Positions 46,041 through 54,720 of a DNA stretch of 64,000 nucleotides are shown in pieces. A model generated the notes under the pieces. It ran no database searches, had not been told where the DNA came from, and saw only the letters and a list, made by a program, of their open reading frames with translations. Source of the stretch: Bacillus sp. FJAT-42376. Lineage in GTDB: Bacteria; Bacillota; Bacilli; Bacillales; Bacillaceae. Numbering within the stretch: the first letter of the stretch is position 1; each line of letters opens with the position of its first letter. The position numbers and the translations under genes are program-made. The stretch is taken from positions 1,550,001-1,614,000 of the forward strand of contig NZ_CP033906.1 in NCBI RefSeq assembly GCF_003816055.1, given 5' to 3'.

Positions 46041-49000
46041 AACCGATTGAATTAACGATATCCGGGCTTCACAGTTTCAGAGAAAAACAAACGGTTGATT
46101 TTGAAAGCTTATGCGACGGAGGGGTATTCGGGATATTCGGGCCGACCGGCAGCGGAAAATCATCCATACTGGATGCCATTACACTCGCTCTCTATGGAAA
46201 AGTAGAGCGGGCGGCGAACAATACACACGGCATTCTCAATCATGCTGAAGACCAGCTTTCCGTTTCCTATACATTCGAGCTCCAGAACGGAACATCTGTT
46301 AAGCGGTACAAGGTAGAAAGAACGTATAAAAGAACGGATGAGCACCGGGTGAAGGGCACAATTTCACGTCTTGTGGACATGGAGGCCGTTCCGGTTGTTC
46401 TCGCTGACAAAGCAAGCGAAGTGAATGAAAAAGTCCATGAACTTCTCGGCCTGACCATTGATGATTTTACAAGGGCGGTCGTTCTTCCGCAGGGGAAATT
46501 CGCCGAGTTTTTATCATTAAAAGGATCTGAACGCAGGCAGATGCTGCAGCGTCTTTTTCACCTCGAGCAATATGGGGATGAACTGCTAAAAAAGCTCCGG
46601 GCAAGACTCACTAAGGCAAAATTCCATCTCGGAGAAACGGAGGCAGAGCAGGCGGGGCTTGGAGATGCTTCCAAATCGGCTTTGAAAGAGGCGGAGACAG
46701 AATGGCAGGCAAGCTCTGTCCTGCTGGAAAAACGAATCGCTGAACGAAAGGCAGTCAGGGAGCAGCTGGAGAGGCAGCGGACGATTTGGACGCTTCAGGA
46801 GGAATACCGCCTGCTGCAGGAACAAGAGCGAAAGCTTGAACAGCAGGCAGAAGAAATCAGAGAAATCGAAAACAGACTGAAGCTTGCCGATCAGGCTGAG
46901 CGCCTCAAGCCGTATGCGGACCAGCTGGATGCTGCGGAAAAAAGATATGCCGCGCTTTTGGCCGACGAAAAGAAATGGTCAAGGGAGCGCGAAACGCAAA
47001 AAGAACGGACCGGTTTGACGAAACAGGCACATGAAAAAGCAAGACAGGAAAAAGAAACAAATGAACCCATTCTTGCTGTAAAAAAAGAAAAGCTCACACA
47101 GCTGCTGGATGTGGAAAAAGAACGAAACGCGCGGAAACAGGAGACCGAGGAGCTCACTCAGGAGCTTTCGCGCCTTGAAGAAGCTCACGTGCTGGCAGAG
47201 AAAGAATTCAGCCATGCGGGACAGCAGCTTCAGAAAGCAAAAGCGAAGCAGCAGCAGCTTAAAGCGGAACTGGAGACCCACACCGTTTCCTCCGCATACC
47301 GGCGAAGCCTTCAAGCCGCTTCTGATTTGCTGAAGGAATGGAGCTATACCGGACGCCAGAGGCTCGAAAGCGAACAGCAAGAGTCCAGCCTTTCTCTTCA
47401 GCTGAGCAGCGCCGAACGGGAGAGAAAAGACCGGAGCGGCAAGCAGAAGCTGGAAAAAGAAAAGCTTGCTGTCCTGTATCATGCGCTCATCCGGACATTT
47501 GAGCGGACGAGTGTTCTTAAAACACAGCTGGAACGGAACATTTTCATGAATGAGAAACAGACAGCAGATGCAAAAGCTGCACTCGAACAAGAGCGGGTCC
47601 ATTCGATTGCCCTTCAGCTCTCTGCATCTCTTAAGGAAGGCGAGGCCTGTCCGGTTTGCGGTTCTCTGAGCCACCCCGCACCTGCCAAAGGGGAACCGGA
47701 ACAGGAAAACCTTCGTAAGCTTGAGCTGCTCGAGGAGGAGCTTCTCGGGAATCGGCAGCTGCTTCAGGAGACGGAGCTTCTCAAAGTGAAAATGGAGGAG
47801 TTTTCTGCCTATTTGATCGGCGAATTCAGCTTCCTTTCTGAACCTGCCATTCAATCCGAAAGCGCCGCTGCCCTTGAGCAGGGGGAGGTCAATGAATCAA
47901 CGGAATTAAAAGCGCTCAAACAGGATTTGCTTCATTTAAGAGAACAGGCATCTTCCAGTGCGAAGCGGATTAACCAGATGGAAAATGAAGAGCAGCAGTC
48001 CAGGCAGCTGCTTGAGCGAATTGACCATGACTGGAAGGAAGCGCAAAAAAGGCTCCGTCAGTATAAAGAAAAAGAAGAAGCATTCAAGCAGCAGTGGAGC
48101 GAAGCTTACCCCGATTTTAAGGAGGATGAGCTGCCCGGCCTGATCAAAGCAATGGAGGAAAAAGACACTCAATTTGAAGCTCTTCAAACGAGAGTCAATA
48201 AAAGCGTGGACTATATAGAGGAGCAGGAGCGTGTCCGCCAGACGGCGCAAAACCGCCTGTCAGATATAGATAAGCGGCACGCCCAGACTTCTGAAAAACG
48301 GCAGGCTTCCCTGGAAAGACTGGATGAAAAAGAACAGATTCTTGAAAAGGAAAGCCAAAACGGCCCGATTCCAGCCCAGCTTGAACAGGTGCAGCAGCAG
48401 CTTTCGCAATTAGCGGCAGCTGAAAAACGCCTGAGATTGGAGCACGAACAGGCAGACCTCAAGCTCCAGCAGGCGGAAAAAGAAGCGGCAGCGGCGGCAA
48501 AAGGACTGGCCGATGCTATGACGTCTGCTGAAGAAGCACGCGCAGCCTGGGTTACGCACTTGAGCCGGACAGGCTTCCAAACCATTGCAGAGGTGCAAGC
48601 GAGTATTCTCGGAGAAAAAGAGAAAGAAGGCTTTACGCTGCGGGCAGAAACGTTCCGGGATAATTGGAGGCAATGCAAGGCAGACTTAAAACGAATGGAT
48701 GACCAGCTTGGCGGCCGTTCACTCGATGCGGAACAGTGGCAGCAAACGAACGAACTGGCAGCGGAATCAGAAAGGCTCGTCAGCGAGGCTGAAGGAGAGA
48801 AAGGAGCCGCAGCTAAAGCGCTTGAACTTCTGAAAGAAAAACATGAACGATTCGAGCAGCTTGAAAAGCAGCGTCTTGAGGTTTCGAGTCAAATGGCCGA
48901 TCTTGAAAAGCTTCAGGCCGTTTTTAAAGGGAATAGCTTTGTGGAATACATCGCTGAAGAACAGCTGCATCATGTCACAAGAGATGCTTCTGAACGATTA

Positions 49001-49402
49001 GGCCTTCTGACCAGACAGCGCTATGCCATTGAAGTGGATTCGCAGGGCGGCTTCATTATGAGGGATGATGCGAACGGCGGGGTTCGGAGACCGGTATCCA
49101 GCTTATCAGGAGGGGAAACATTCCTCACCTCCCTCGCACTGGCGCTATCCCTGTCAACCCAGATTCAGCTGAGAGGCGAGTATCCGCTCCAATTTTTCTT
49201 CCTCGATGAAGGATTTGGAACGCTTGATGGGGATCTCCTTGATACGGTCGTGACCGCGCTCGAAAAGCTGCAGTCGAACAACCTGTCTGTCGGTGTCATC
49301 AGCCATGTGCCGGAGCTCAGGGCAAGGCTTCAGAAAAAGCTTGTTGTAACGCCTGCTGACCCGACTGGAAGAGGAACGTCAGTCGCAATTGAAAATCTAT
49401 AA
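46037..49402 (+). CDS. sbcC: DNA repair ATPase SbcC (Rad50-like)
   Basis: An 1121-aa SMC-like ATPase. Walker A is GPTGSGKSS (35-43); two long coiled-coil arms rich in Glu, Gln, Lys and Leu flank the zinc hook CPVCG (C538, C541); the ABC signature SSLSGGET (from 1021) and Walker B FFFLDEGFGTLD lie at the C-terminus. The two halves fold back to form the ATPase head that drives SbcD. Its ATG overlaps the sbcD stop (ATGA). Long antisense open frames over the coiled coil are compositional shadows. Confidence 0.96.
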   Translation: MKPIELTISGLHSFREKQTVDFESLCDGGVFGIFGPTGSGKSSILDAITLALYGKVERAANNTHGILNHAEDQLSVSYTFELQNGTSVKRYKVERTYKRTDEHRVKGTISRLVDMEAVPVVLADKASEVNEKVHELLGLTIDDFTRAVVLPQGKFAEFLSLKGSERRQMLQRLFHLEQYGDELLKKLRARLTKAKFHLGETEAEQAGLGDASKSALKEAETEWQASSVLLEKRIAERKAVREQLERQRTIWTLQEEYRLLQEQERKLEQQAEEIREIENRLKLADQAERLKPYADQLDAAEKRYAALLADEKKWSRERETQKERTGLTKQAHEKARQEKETNEPILAVKKEKLTQLLDVEKERNARKQETEELTQELSRLEEAHVLAEKEFSHAGQQLQKAKAKQQQLKAELETHTVSSAYRRSLQAASDLLKEWSYTGRQRLESEQQESSLSLQLSSAERERKDRSGKQKLEKEKLAVLYHALIRTFERTSVLKTQLERNIFMNEKQTADAKAALEQERVHSIALQLSASLKEGEACPVCGSLSHPAPAKGEPEQENLRKLELLEEELLGNRQLLQETELLKVKMEEFSAYLIGEFSFLSEPAIQSESAAALEQGEVNESTELKALKQDLLHLREQASSSAKRINQMENEEQQSRQLLERIDHDWKEAQKRLRQYKEKEEAFKQQWSEAYPDFKEDELPGLIKAMEEKDTQFEALQTRVNKSVDYIEEQERVRQTAQNRLSDIDKRHAQTSEKRQASLERLDEKEQILEKESQNGPIPAQLEQVQQQLSQLAAAEKRLRLEHEQADLKLQQAEKEAAAAAKGLADAMTSAEEARAAWVTHLSRTGFQTIAEVQASILGEKEKEGFTLRAETFRDNWRQCKADLKRMDDQLGGRSLDAEQWQQTNELAAESERLVSEAEGEKGAAAKALELLKEKHERFEQLEKQRLEVSSQMADLEKLQAVFKGNSFVEYIAEEQLHHVTRDASERLGLLTRQRYAIEVDSQGGFIMRDDANGGVRRPVSSLSGGETFLTSLALALSLSTQIQLRGEYPLQFFFLDEGFGTLDGDLLDTVVTALEKLQSNNLSVGVISHVPELRARLQKKLVVTPADPTGRGTSVAIENL

Positions 49403-49416
49403 AAGGATGACGGCAT

Positions 49417-49719
49417 ATGGGCAAAAAAATGATGGGAAGATGCGAGCTTTGCGGCAGGACCGATACAGAGCTGACCGAGCACCATCTTGTTCCAAAAGAA
49501 ATGGGAGGCACGTTTTTGGCGACGGCCAATCTGTGCATCCCTTGCCATAAACAAATACATGCTCTTTATACAAATGAGGAGCTGGCTGCCAGATTATCCA
49601 CAATTGAAGAGCTGCAAAAGGATGAAAAGCTGTCCAGGTTTATTAAATGGATTCGGAAACAGCCCTCCTCAAAGCTCATTGCAACAAGAAAATCAAATGA
49701 GCGGAAGAAAAGGAAATAG
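49417..49719 (+). CDS. yisB: HNH endonuclease-like protein YisB
   Basis: A 100-aa protein with an HNH/zinc-finger fold: CELCG (C9, C12), the HH pair in LTEHHLVPKEMGG, a conserved N in TANLCIPCHKQIH, and CIPCH as the second cysteine pair. Small HNH proteins cut or nick DNA, but this lineage is uncharacterised. It begins 14 bp after sbcC with AAAGGATG, completing the five-gene addB-addA-sbcD-sbcC-yisB block, as in B. subtilis. Its C-terminus is strongly basic (RKSNERKKRK), suiting nucleic-acid binding. Confidence 0.88.
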   Translation: MGKKMMGRCELCGRTDTELTEHHLVPKEMGGTFLATANLCIPCHKQIHALYTNEELAARLSTIEELQKDEKLSRFIKWIRKQPSSKLIATRKSNERKKRK

Positions 49720-49857
49720 AATACAGGACGCTCCGGCATGAATCAGCGGCTGATGCAAAAAACAGTGGTTCAGGAAGCCCCAGGGTAGCCAGAACTGCTT
49801 GAGCCATGGGATGAATGGAATTCCGGAGCTTCTGAATCTCGCTGATAAGGCAATGGG

Positions 49858-49883
49858 AAAAGCACCGGGAATCCGGTGCTTTT
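49858..49883. terminator. Bidirectional terminator between yisB and gerPF
   Basis: Perfect 11-bp stem AAAAGCACCGG / CCGGTGCTTTT with a GAAT loop. Serves the gerP operon on the minus strand and yisB on the plus strand. Confidence 0.85.
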
Positions 49884-49890
49884 CTCCTTA

Positions 49891-50109
49891 TTAATTGTTT
49901 GCCGTAATATTTTGATCCGCCACATCCGGATCAATCATATTCGTTGCACTAATACCGTTATTTAAAATCCAGAAGTCACCCGTATTTCCTCCGCCGGATC
50001 CTGATGCTGATTTAGAGGCACTTTTCGGAGACAGATAGAACGTATCCCCAAAGTTCACGACTCCGCCGGAAACCGTGTTGATTTTTATAGGGCCGACGAT
50101 GGCTGGCAT
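49891..50109 (-). CDS. gerPF: Spore germination protein GerPF
   Basis: A 72-aa GerPA/GerPF-family protein: MPAIVGPIKINTVSGGVVNF then GDTFYLSPKSASKSASGSGG, NTGDFWILNNGISATNMIDP and a DVADQNI C-terminus. It resembles GerPA at the far end of the operon. GerP proteins are made in the mother cell and are needed for germinants to pass the spore coat. The ATG at 50109 has AAGGGTG 6 nt upstream; a GTG at 50118 lies inside that site. Last gene of the operon. Confidence 0.92.
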   Translation of the reverse strand: MPAIVGPIKINTVSGGVVNFGDTFYLSPKSASKSASGSGGGNTGDFWILNNGISATNMIDPDVADQNITANN

Positions 50110-50150
50110 GGCAAACACCCTTTATTTTCTAAGTCATATGACCAGTATAT

Positions 50151-50558
50151 TCAATCCTCGCCTGATTGTTCTTCAGGATCGAGAACCCCTTTCGGCCTGA
50201 ATAGCTGACGGGTATGCTTGACACGGGCCTCTGCTTCAATCAAGTCCGCTGATCCGATTTGAAAAACGGCGGATGTAGACAGGGCCAGGATTTTTACAAA
50301 TTTTGTGCGGATGAACGGTTTTTCATGAATGTAGGAGACAGCGACCTGTTCGGATTTAATCGGCCGCGGGACAGGAAGCTGAAAAATATCATATTTGCTG
50401 AAGTCCCCTTCATTGTCGTAAAAGACCTCCGCTTCCCTCTGCACGGCGAAGACATTGGCTTTGGGTAAGATTTCTCTTGAGTCTCCAATGTTAAAGACAG
50501 AGGAAAACCCGAGAATATTTACATAGGCAGCATCTACGATTGAATTTCGGTTATACAT
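50151..50558 (-). CDS. gerPE: Spore germination protein GerPE
   Basis: A 135-aa protein with the GerPE pattern: SIVDAAYVNILGFSSVFNIG, DSREILPKANVFAVQREAEV, and SAVFQIGSADLIEAEARVKH followed by TRQLF. Two internal SSVFNIGD/SAVFQIGS segments are similar, as in other GerP proteins. It starts 2 bp after the gerPD stop; the only ribosome-binding-like sequence, AAGG, touches the ATG, so it may depend on translational coupling. Confidence 0.88.
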   Translation of the reverse strand: MYNRNSIVDAAYVNILGFSSVFNIGDSREILPKANVFAVQREAEVFYDNEGDFSKYDIFQLPVPRPIKSEQVAVSYIHEKPFIRTKFVKILALSTSAVFQIGSADLIEAEARVKHTRQLFRPKGVLDPEEQSGED

Positions 50559-50560
50559 CC

Positions 50561-50737
50561 TTATTGAGGCGCCAATGGAACGAATGGTCCGATAATCAGT
50601 GACTCGGGAGGTGTATCAAAAACGGCCGATTGTCCGACATTGTTTACGTCCCCGATTAAAAAAACAGAAGAGGTGGCAACGGCGGACACACGGCAAAATA
50701 CGACATTGATATCTTTGTTTATGACGGTGAAATTCAT
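50561..50737 (-). CDS. gerPD: Spore germination protein GerPD
   Basis: A 58-aa protein, the same length as I recall for B. subtilis GerPD. It reads MNFTVINKDINVVFCRVSAV, then a SSVFLIGD motif shared with GerPB and GerPE, and ends with FDTPPESLIIGPFVPLAPQ. Its ATG overlaps the gerPC stop by 4 bp and GGAGACC lies 5 nt upstream. Spore-coat permeability role inferred from the operon. Confidence 0.88.
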   Translation of the reverse strand: MNFTVINKDINVVFCRVSAVATSSVFLIGDVNNVGQSAVFDTPPESLIIGPFVPLAPQ

Positions 50738-51348
50738 GGCTGGTCTCCTTTCATTTCAACAGGCAGATATTTAATAAAGTGATCAACCGATTGAGCAATT
50801 TCTTCCTTGACCCGTTCGGTGATCTGGTCTGCCTGGGCTTCCGGATCGCCTTCCTGGAAGTTTGCAGTCTTCAGGTAATATTGAACCCGGGTATCGATTT
50901 GTTTGCGGATGTCATCAATGACCATTTTCCGCTGTTCTTCATTCAGCTTTCTGGAATGGCGCTGTTCTTGTATTTCGAGCATATGGATGCACTCTTCCGT
51001 TAAGTACGTGTTTAGCTGATCGAGAGCGATGGCGTATGTTTCTCCATTCACTTCGCGCTCCAGTTTCCCGACTTGCTGTCCCTTTTGAATGACTTCAAAA
51101 TTTTCGATTGGTTCAGGGTCCGTTGGGTTTAATCCGATATTCAGCGTACCCTCAAGTGTTTCTACTTTCAGCTGATCGAATTTATATTCGATTTTTTCAA
51201 TGTTTGTGGACGGCATATTTTTTAGTGCCTGCAGGTCATCCGACATTTTTTGAATCATGGCTTCGAGCTGCTGGATTTTGTTCGCCTGAGACTGGATACA
51301 GGTGCAAAGCTGCTGCAAGTAGGATCCCATATCATTTCCGTAATACAT
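50734..51348 (-). CDS. gerPC: Spore germination protein GerPC
   Basis: A 204-aa protein with an N-terminal coiled coil (YLQQLCTCIQSQANKIQQLE then AMIQKMSDDLQALKNM) and a conserved middle containing VETLEGTLNIGLNP, which identifies GerPC. The C-terminal part is highly charged and helical. GAGGTGA precedes the ATG by 6 nt. It is separated from gerPB by 138 bp, an unusually large gap in this operon. Confidence 0.9.
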   Translation of the reverse strand: MYYGNDMGSYLQQLCTCIQSQANKIQQLEAMIQKMSDDLQALKNMPSTNIEKIEYKFDQLKVETLEGTLNIGLNPTDPEPIENFEVIQKGQQVGKLEREVNGETYAIALDQLNTYLTEECIHMLEIQEQRHSRKLNEEQRKMVIDDIRKQIDTRVQYYLKTANFQEGDPEAQADQITERVKEEIAQSVDHFIKYLPVEMKGDQP

Positions 51349-51486
51349 GACAAATCACCTCGCAATCCCGATCTTTCGTTACTGCATCATATGCGCATAC
51401 AGTAAATTGGGTGAATGCCTATTTTTCAGAAGAAAAATCTTAGCGTAATTACTGTGGGCGGTTAACAGGCCCGGCATCTGCGCTTT
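51349..51486 (-). other. 138-bp gap within the gerP operon
   Basis: Contains TACTG-N15-CAGTA (51380-51404) centred on the palindrome ATGCGCAT (51391-51398). On the minus strand the segment reads CATATGATG, slightly like a mother-cell sigma -10 element. No gene is visible. Confidence 0.35.
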
Positions 51487-51714
51487 TTATCGGGAAGGAG
51501 GCGGTGCCAGCGGAACGACAGGGCGGGACAGTGCCTGTGACAGCTCGGCACGGCGGGTCGCCGGAGGTGCCGCTTCAAAAAATCCCCCTGTATTGTAAAG
51601 ATTAGATAGGGACTTGATATACCCGGCGCTGCCGATTTGAAGAACAGAGGAGTTATTGACAGCTCCTACACGAAGATAATTAATACAAATGGATTGATTA
51701 ATATAAAAATTCAT
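51487..51714 (-). CDS. gerPB: Spore germination protein GerPB
   Basis: A 75-aa protein: MNFYINQSICINYLRVGAVN then NSSVLQIGSAGYIKSLSNLY, TGGFF and a Pro/Arg-rich C-terminus ending RPVVPLAPPPSR. The SSVLQIGSAG motif is typical of GerPB. GGGGTGGGATGAT precedes the ATG. Separated from gerPA by 12 bp. Confidence 0.9.
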   Translation of the reverse strand: MNFYINQSICINYLRVGAVNNSSVLQIGSAGYIKSLSNLYNTGGFFEAAPPATRRAELSQALSRPVVPLAPPPSR

Positions 51715-51726
51715 ATCATCCCACCC

Positions 51727-51948
51727 CTATGCATTTCCAGCGATCGGCTGATCGACAACATCCTGATCAAACGTATTTGTCACACTGTTCTGATTAAAAA
51801 TGGACATCCCGTCTCCTGTATTAAATGAACCGGCACCGGCGAAGGTCTTAACATTGCTGATCGGAGCGATCGTGAAAACATCTCCGATATGAAGAACACT
51901 GCTTGTTCCGATGCTATTAACTTTAAAAACCCCAACAATGGCTGGCAT
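51727..51948 (-). CDS. gerPA: Spore germination protein GerPA
   Basis: A 73-aa protein: [60 protein letters not shown], and [13 protein letters not shown]. Shares its start and NTGD motif with GerPF. First gene of gerPA-gerPF, transcribed leftward; AAAGGATG is 7 nt upstream of the ATG. Expected to be expressed late in the mother cell. Confidence 0.92.
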   Translation of the reverse strand: MPAIVGVFKVNSIGTSSVLHIGDVFTIAPISNVKTFAGAGSFNTGDGMSIFNQNSVTNTFDQDVVDQPIAGNA

Positions 51949-52006
51949 GGCTAAACATCCTTTTCATTTTCTAGAAGGGTCGAAGTTCTTTGGGATTTGT
52001 TTACTG

Positions 52007-52034
52007 TATTTATATGACAGGAGCGGAGACTTGT
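52007..52034 (-). promoter_or_regulatory. Possible mother-cell (SigK-type) promoter of gerP
   Basis: On the minus strand AC (52033-52034), about 17 bp, then CATATAAATA (-10, 52016 downward), near the SigK pattern AC-N16/17-CATANNNTA but with one extra base before TA. It lies about 60 bp before gerPA. In B. subtilis the gerP operon is SigK-dependent. Confidence 0.35.
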
Positions 52035-52139
52035 GATAAACGCGGATATTCCGCACGGAAATGCAAAACCCCAATAGGAAGGGATTCAGGATGTTTTGCA
52101 GAATTTTTATGGAGGCAGAAAATATGGAGGGGGAGTACA

Positions 52140-53294
52140 GTGAAGAACATACAGGCATCCTTCATTTCCGCAGAGGAGCGGCTTCAATCGCTTGATGTTT
52201 TGCGGGGATTCGCTTTGTTTGGAATATTAATGGTGAATTTATTCGATTTTTCAGGACCGCAGCTTTATAAAAATACGCTTATTCACAGCAGCGGGTGGGC
52301 AGACCGGACGGTTGAAATCCTTGTATTTGTGTTGGCTCAGGCAAGCTTTTACCCGCTTTTTTCCTTTTTATTCGGAGCAGGAGGAGTCATGTTCTATAAA
52401 AGGCTTGAAGAGAAGGGACAATCCCCGGAACGGTTTTTCACCAGAAGAATGCTCGGTCTCCTGATTATTGGCGTATTCCATGCGTTTTTCATATGGCATG
52501 GGGATATCTTAATCACCTATGCGCTGATTGGATTTCTGTTTATGCTTTTTATCAGAATGCCGGCCCGTGCACTTGCTGTCTGGAGCTGCTCTCTGATTGC
52601 CATTCCAAATATGATTATTGCATTGCTGCTTTTGGGTATAGGGAATTTGCCTGCAGAGGAAATCAATACGGAGAACATCTTATCTGTGTATCAAAAGGGG
52701 AACTTTTCCGAAATCATGAGCCAGCGCGCAGCCGATTGGTTTTATGTAAACAATCCGGTTAATGCACCGTTCTTAATTTTATCTATTTTGCCTATGTTTC
52801 TGCTTGGAGCCTATGCCATGAAAAGAAGATGGTTTGAAAGAGATCCGTCAAAGGAAATGGTTAAAACATGGGCTATTGCCGCCGCAGCATCTGGTTTGAC
52901 GGGCTTTTTTATCAAAATAATGCCTGTGATTCACCCGGAATCGGCTTTGTGGAGCTACCTTCATCAATCGCTTGGAGGGCCGCTCGCTGCCATGTTTTAT
53001 CTGACAGGCATCCTTTTATGTATTCATATAATTAGAGTGCCGGGAGTTTATCGGGTGCTTGCATGTGCAGGGAGAGCGTCCATGACCAATTATTTGCTGC
53101 AGTCGATTGTGTGCACGTTTATTTTTTATTCCTATGGCATCGGATTGTACGGGAGAACGGCCTCTCTTCAGACCGTTCTCATTGGTATAGGGGTGTATCT
53201 TGCTATCCTCACCGCCAGTTGGTTTTGGTTTAAGCGATATAAGCAGGGACCGGTCGAAAAATGCTGGAGATGGTTCGTTTACTGGAGACCGTGA
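52140..53294 (+). CDS. DUF418 family membrane protein
   Basis: A 384-aa membrane protein with about ten hydrophobic segments. The N-terminus has the family signature ERLQSLDVLRGFALFGILMV, followed by FSFLFGAGGVMFYKRLEEKG, and the C-terminal DUF418 part contains CAGRASMTNYLLQSIVCTFI. Relatives include E. coli YeiB and B. subtilis YrkO/YxaH; suggested to be transporters or acyl-transfer-like proteins, not proven. The GTG at 52140 is chosen: GGAGGGGGA lies 5 nt upstream, and the family signature begins soon after. Upstream in-frame codons are unsupported. The start is divergent from gerPA. Confidence 0.82.
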   Translation: MKNIQASFISAEERLQSLDVLRGFALFGILMVNLFDFSGPQLYKNTLIHSSGWADRTVEILVFVLAQASFYPLFSFLFGAGGVMFYKRLEEKGQSPERFFTRRMLGLLIIGVFHAFFIWHGDILITYALIGFLFMLFIRMPARALAVWSCSLIAIPNMIIALLLLGIGNLPAEEINTENILSVYQKGNFSEIMSQRAADWFYVNNPVNAPFLILSILPMFLLGAYAMKRRWFERDPSKEMVKTWAIAAAASGLTGFFIKIMPVIHPESALWSYLHQSLGGPLAAMFYLTGILLCIHIIRVPGVYRVLACAGRASMTNYLLQSIVCTFIFYSYGIGLYGRTASLQTVLIGIGVYLAILTASWFWFKRYKQGPVEKCWRWFVYWRP

Positions 53295-53314
53295 GGAGGG
53301 CAGAGAATTTTCGT

Positions 53315-53497
53315 TCAGCGGGCCTGTGCTTTGTTAGTCCGGCTGCTCTGAAGGCGGGAATGCCGCTGTTTAATTTCCTGCAAAAGAAGATGGTCAAGCT
53401 CTTGGCTGCACTTTAATGTAGCATCCGAATTAATGCCATGCTTTTGAGCAAGATCGATTAAGTTTTTTCTTTTGGATTCAATTTCATTAAAAAGCAT
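53315..53497 (-). CDS. yisI: Spo0E-family aspartyl-phosphate phosphatase (YisI)
   Basis: A 60-aa protein. NEIESKRKNLIDLAQKHGIN then SDATLKCSQELDHLLLQ matches the Spo0E family pattern (helix, loop, helix, with SQELD as the catalytic motif that dephosphorylates Spo0A-P). Such proteins delay sporulation. GGAG lies 5 nt before the ATG at 53497; a longer in-frame start at 53572 adds 25 residues without a clear ribosome binding site. In B. subtilis yisI also follows gerPA, supporting the name. Confidence 0.82.
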   Translation of the reverse strand: MLFNEIESKRKNLIDLAQKHGINSDATLKCSQELDHLLLQEIKQRHSRLQSSRTNKAQAR

Positions 53498-53730
53498 TTC
53501 TTCTCCAACTTTCAAAGGGGACTTTTTCGTACTCTGGAATGCTGCTGGAAAACCCTTCTTTTTAAATGGCAAATAGGCAAAAAAGAAGAGGGAAACCGGG
53601 AAAATTCCAACCAGACAGCCTGTCCTAAAAAATGGATAAACCTATTATACAATGGAAAAGGAGAAAGTATCCAGTTTCGATAAAAAAATATAAAATATTA
53701 CATAAACATACACGAAGGAGGGCGGGGGAC

Positions 53731-54549
53731 TTGAATACTCATTTAAAAACACCAAGGTCTTTCCTAACTAAAACAGGCGGGTTTTTAGAAGACTATACGT
53801 ATTCTTTGAACCCCTATACCGGCTGTGCGTTCGGATGTTCCTACTGCTACGTAAGAAGATTGCCGGTTTCTTTATTCAGGCAGGAGGAATGGGGCACGTG
53901 GGTGGATGTAAAGCAGGCAGAAAAAGAGAAATTTAAGAAGGAGCTGCAGCGTGCCGGGAAAAAAGGACCGGTACGTATTTTTATGTCATCCAGCACGGAT
54001 CCTTATCAGGCGGAGGAGGCAAAAAATGAAGTGACCCGAACCCTTCTGTCAGCCATGGCGGAAGAAAAGCCTGATTTTTTATTTGTACAGACACGGAGTC
54101 CGCTTGTGAAGAGAGACATTGAATGGTTTCATCAGCTTAAGGATCGTATCCTTGTGAGTATTACAATTGAAACAGACCGGGAAGATGTACGGAAAGCGTT
54201 CGCTCCGGCTGCTCCTCCCATCGCAGCCAGAATGAAGGCACTGGAGCAATTGACGGCGGAAGGGATTCCGTCTCAGGCAGCTGTTGCCCCGATGCTTCCA
54301 TTTACGGAAACATTCCCTGAAAAGCTCAGGGGAGTGACAAATTTCATTACGCTGGACGATTTTTTTCAAGGGGACGGAGGCGGAGGAAAAAGGTCGGCTT
54401 CACTTGGTGCTGAAGAAATTCTGGCCGGTCTCGGGGAAAACGATTGGTTCAATCCAGACAGAATCCAAAAGGAACAGAGCAGATTCGAGGCAGTGTTCGG
54501 AAAATCGAATGTTCGGATCAGCAGGGACGGGTTCGCCCCGTTTCGGTAA
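53731..54549 (+). CDS. Radical SAM protein, spore photoproduct lyase-like
   Basis: A 272-aa radical SAM enzyme. The [4Fe-4S] motif is GCAFGCSYCYV (C32, C36, C39, CX3CX2C), preceded by DYTYSLNPYTGC, with later elements VRIFMSSSTDPYQAEEA and LFVQTRSPLVKRDIEWFHQL. It belongs to the SplB-like group often annotated as SPL family radical SAM protein; whether it repairs DNA photoproducts is unknown, since the catalytic cysteine of SplB is not recognisable here. The TTG at 53731 has AAGGAGG about 10 nt upstream; an in-frame ATG at 53632 would add 33 very basic residues. No B. subtilis counterpart at this locus. Confidence 0.78.
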   Translation: MNTHLKTPRSFLTKTGGFLEDYTYSLNPYTGCAFGCSYCYVRRLPVSLFRQEEWGTWVDVKQAEKEKFKKELQRAGKKGPVRIFMSSSTDPYQAEEAKNEVTRTLLSAMAEEKPDFLFVQTRSPLVKRDIEWFHQLKDRILVSITIETDREDVRKAFAPAAPPIAARMKALEQLTAEGIPSQAAVAPMLPFTETFPEKLRGVTNFITLDDFFQGDGGGGKRSASLGAEEILAGLGENDWFNPDRIQKEQSRFEAVFGKSNVRISRDGFAPFR

Positions 54550-54720
54550 AAAGCAAGACGGAGCTTGTGTTTTTTAAGGGGAGTTACTCCCTGTTTAAGA
54601 AGGATTATAATAGTCGGATGTCGAAATTAACATAATCATGTACAATGAATAAATGTTTAAGGGTTTTGCAGTCCGGCGGCTGAATTCCGGACAGATAGAA
54701 TGGCAATGGGGGTTTTGGAG

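Noticed and set aside
46979..47854. 291-codon antisense frame within sbcC
   Set aside because: Phe/Leu/Cys-rich translation is what the complement of a Glu/Lys/Gln-rich coiled coil gives; sbcC is certain.
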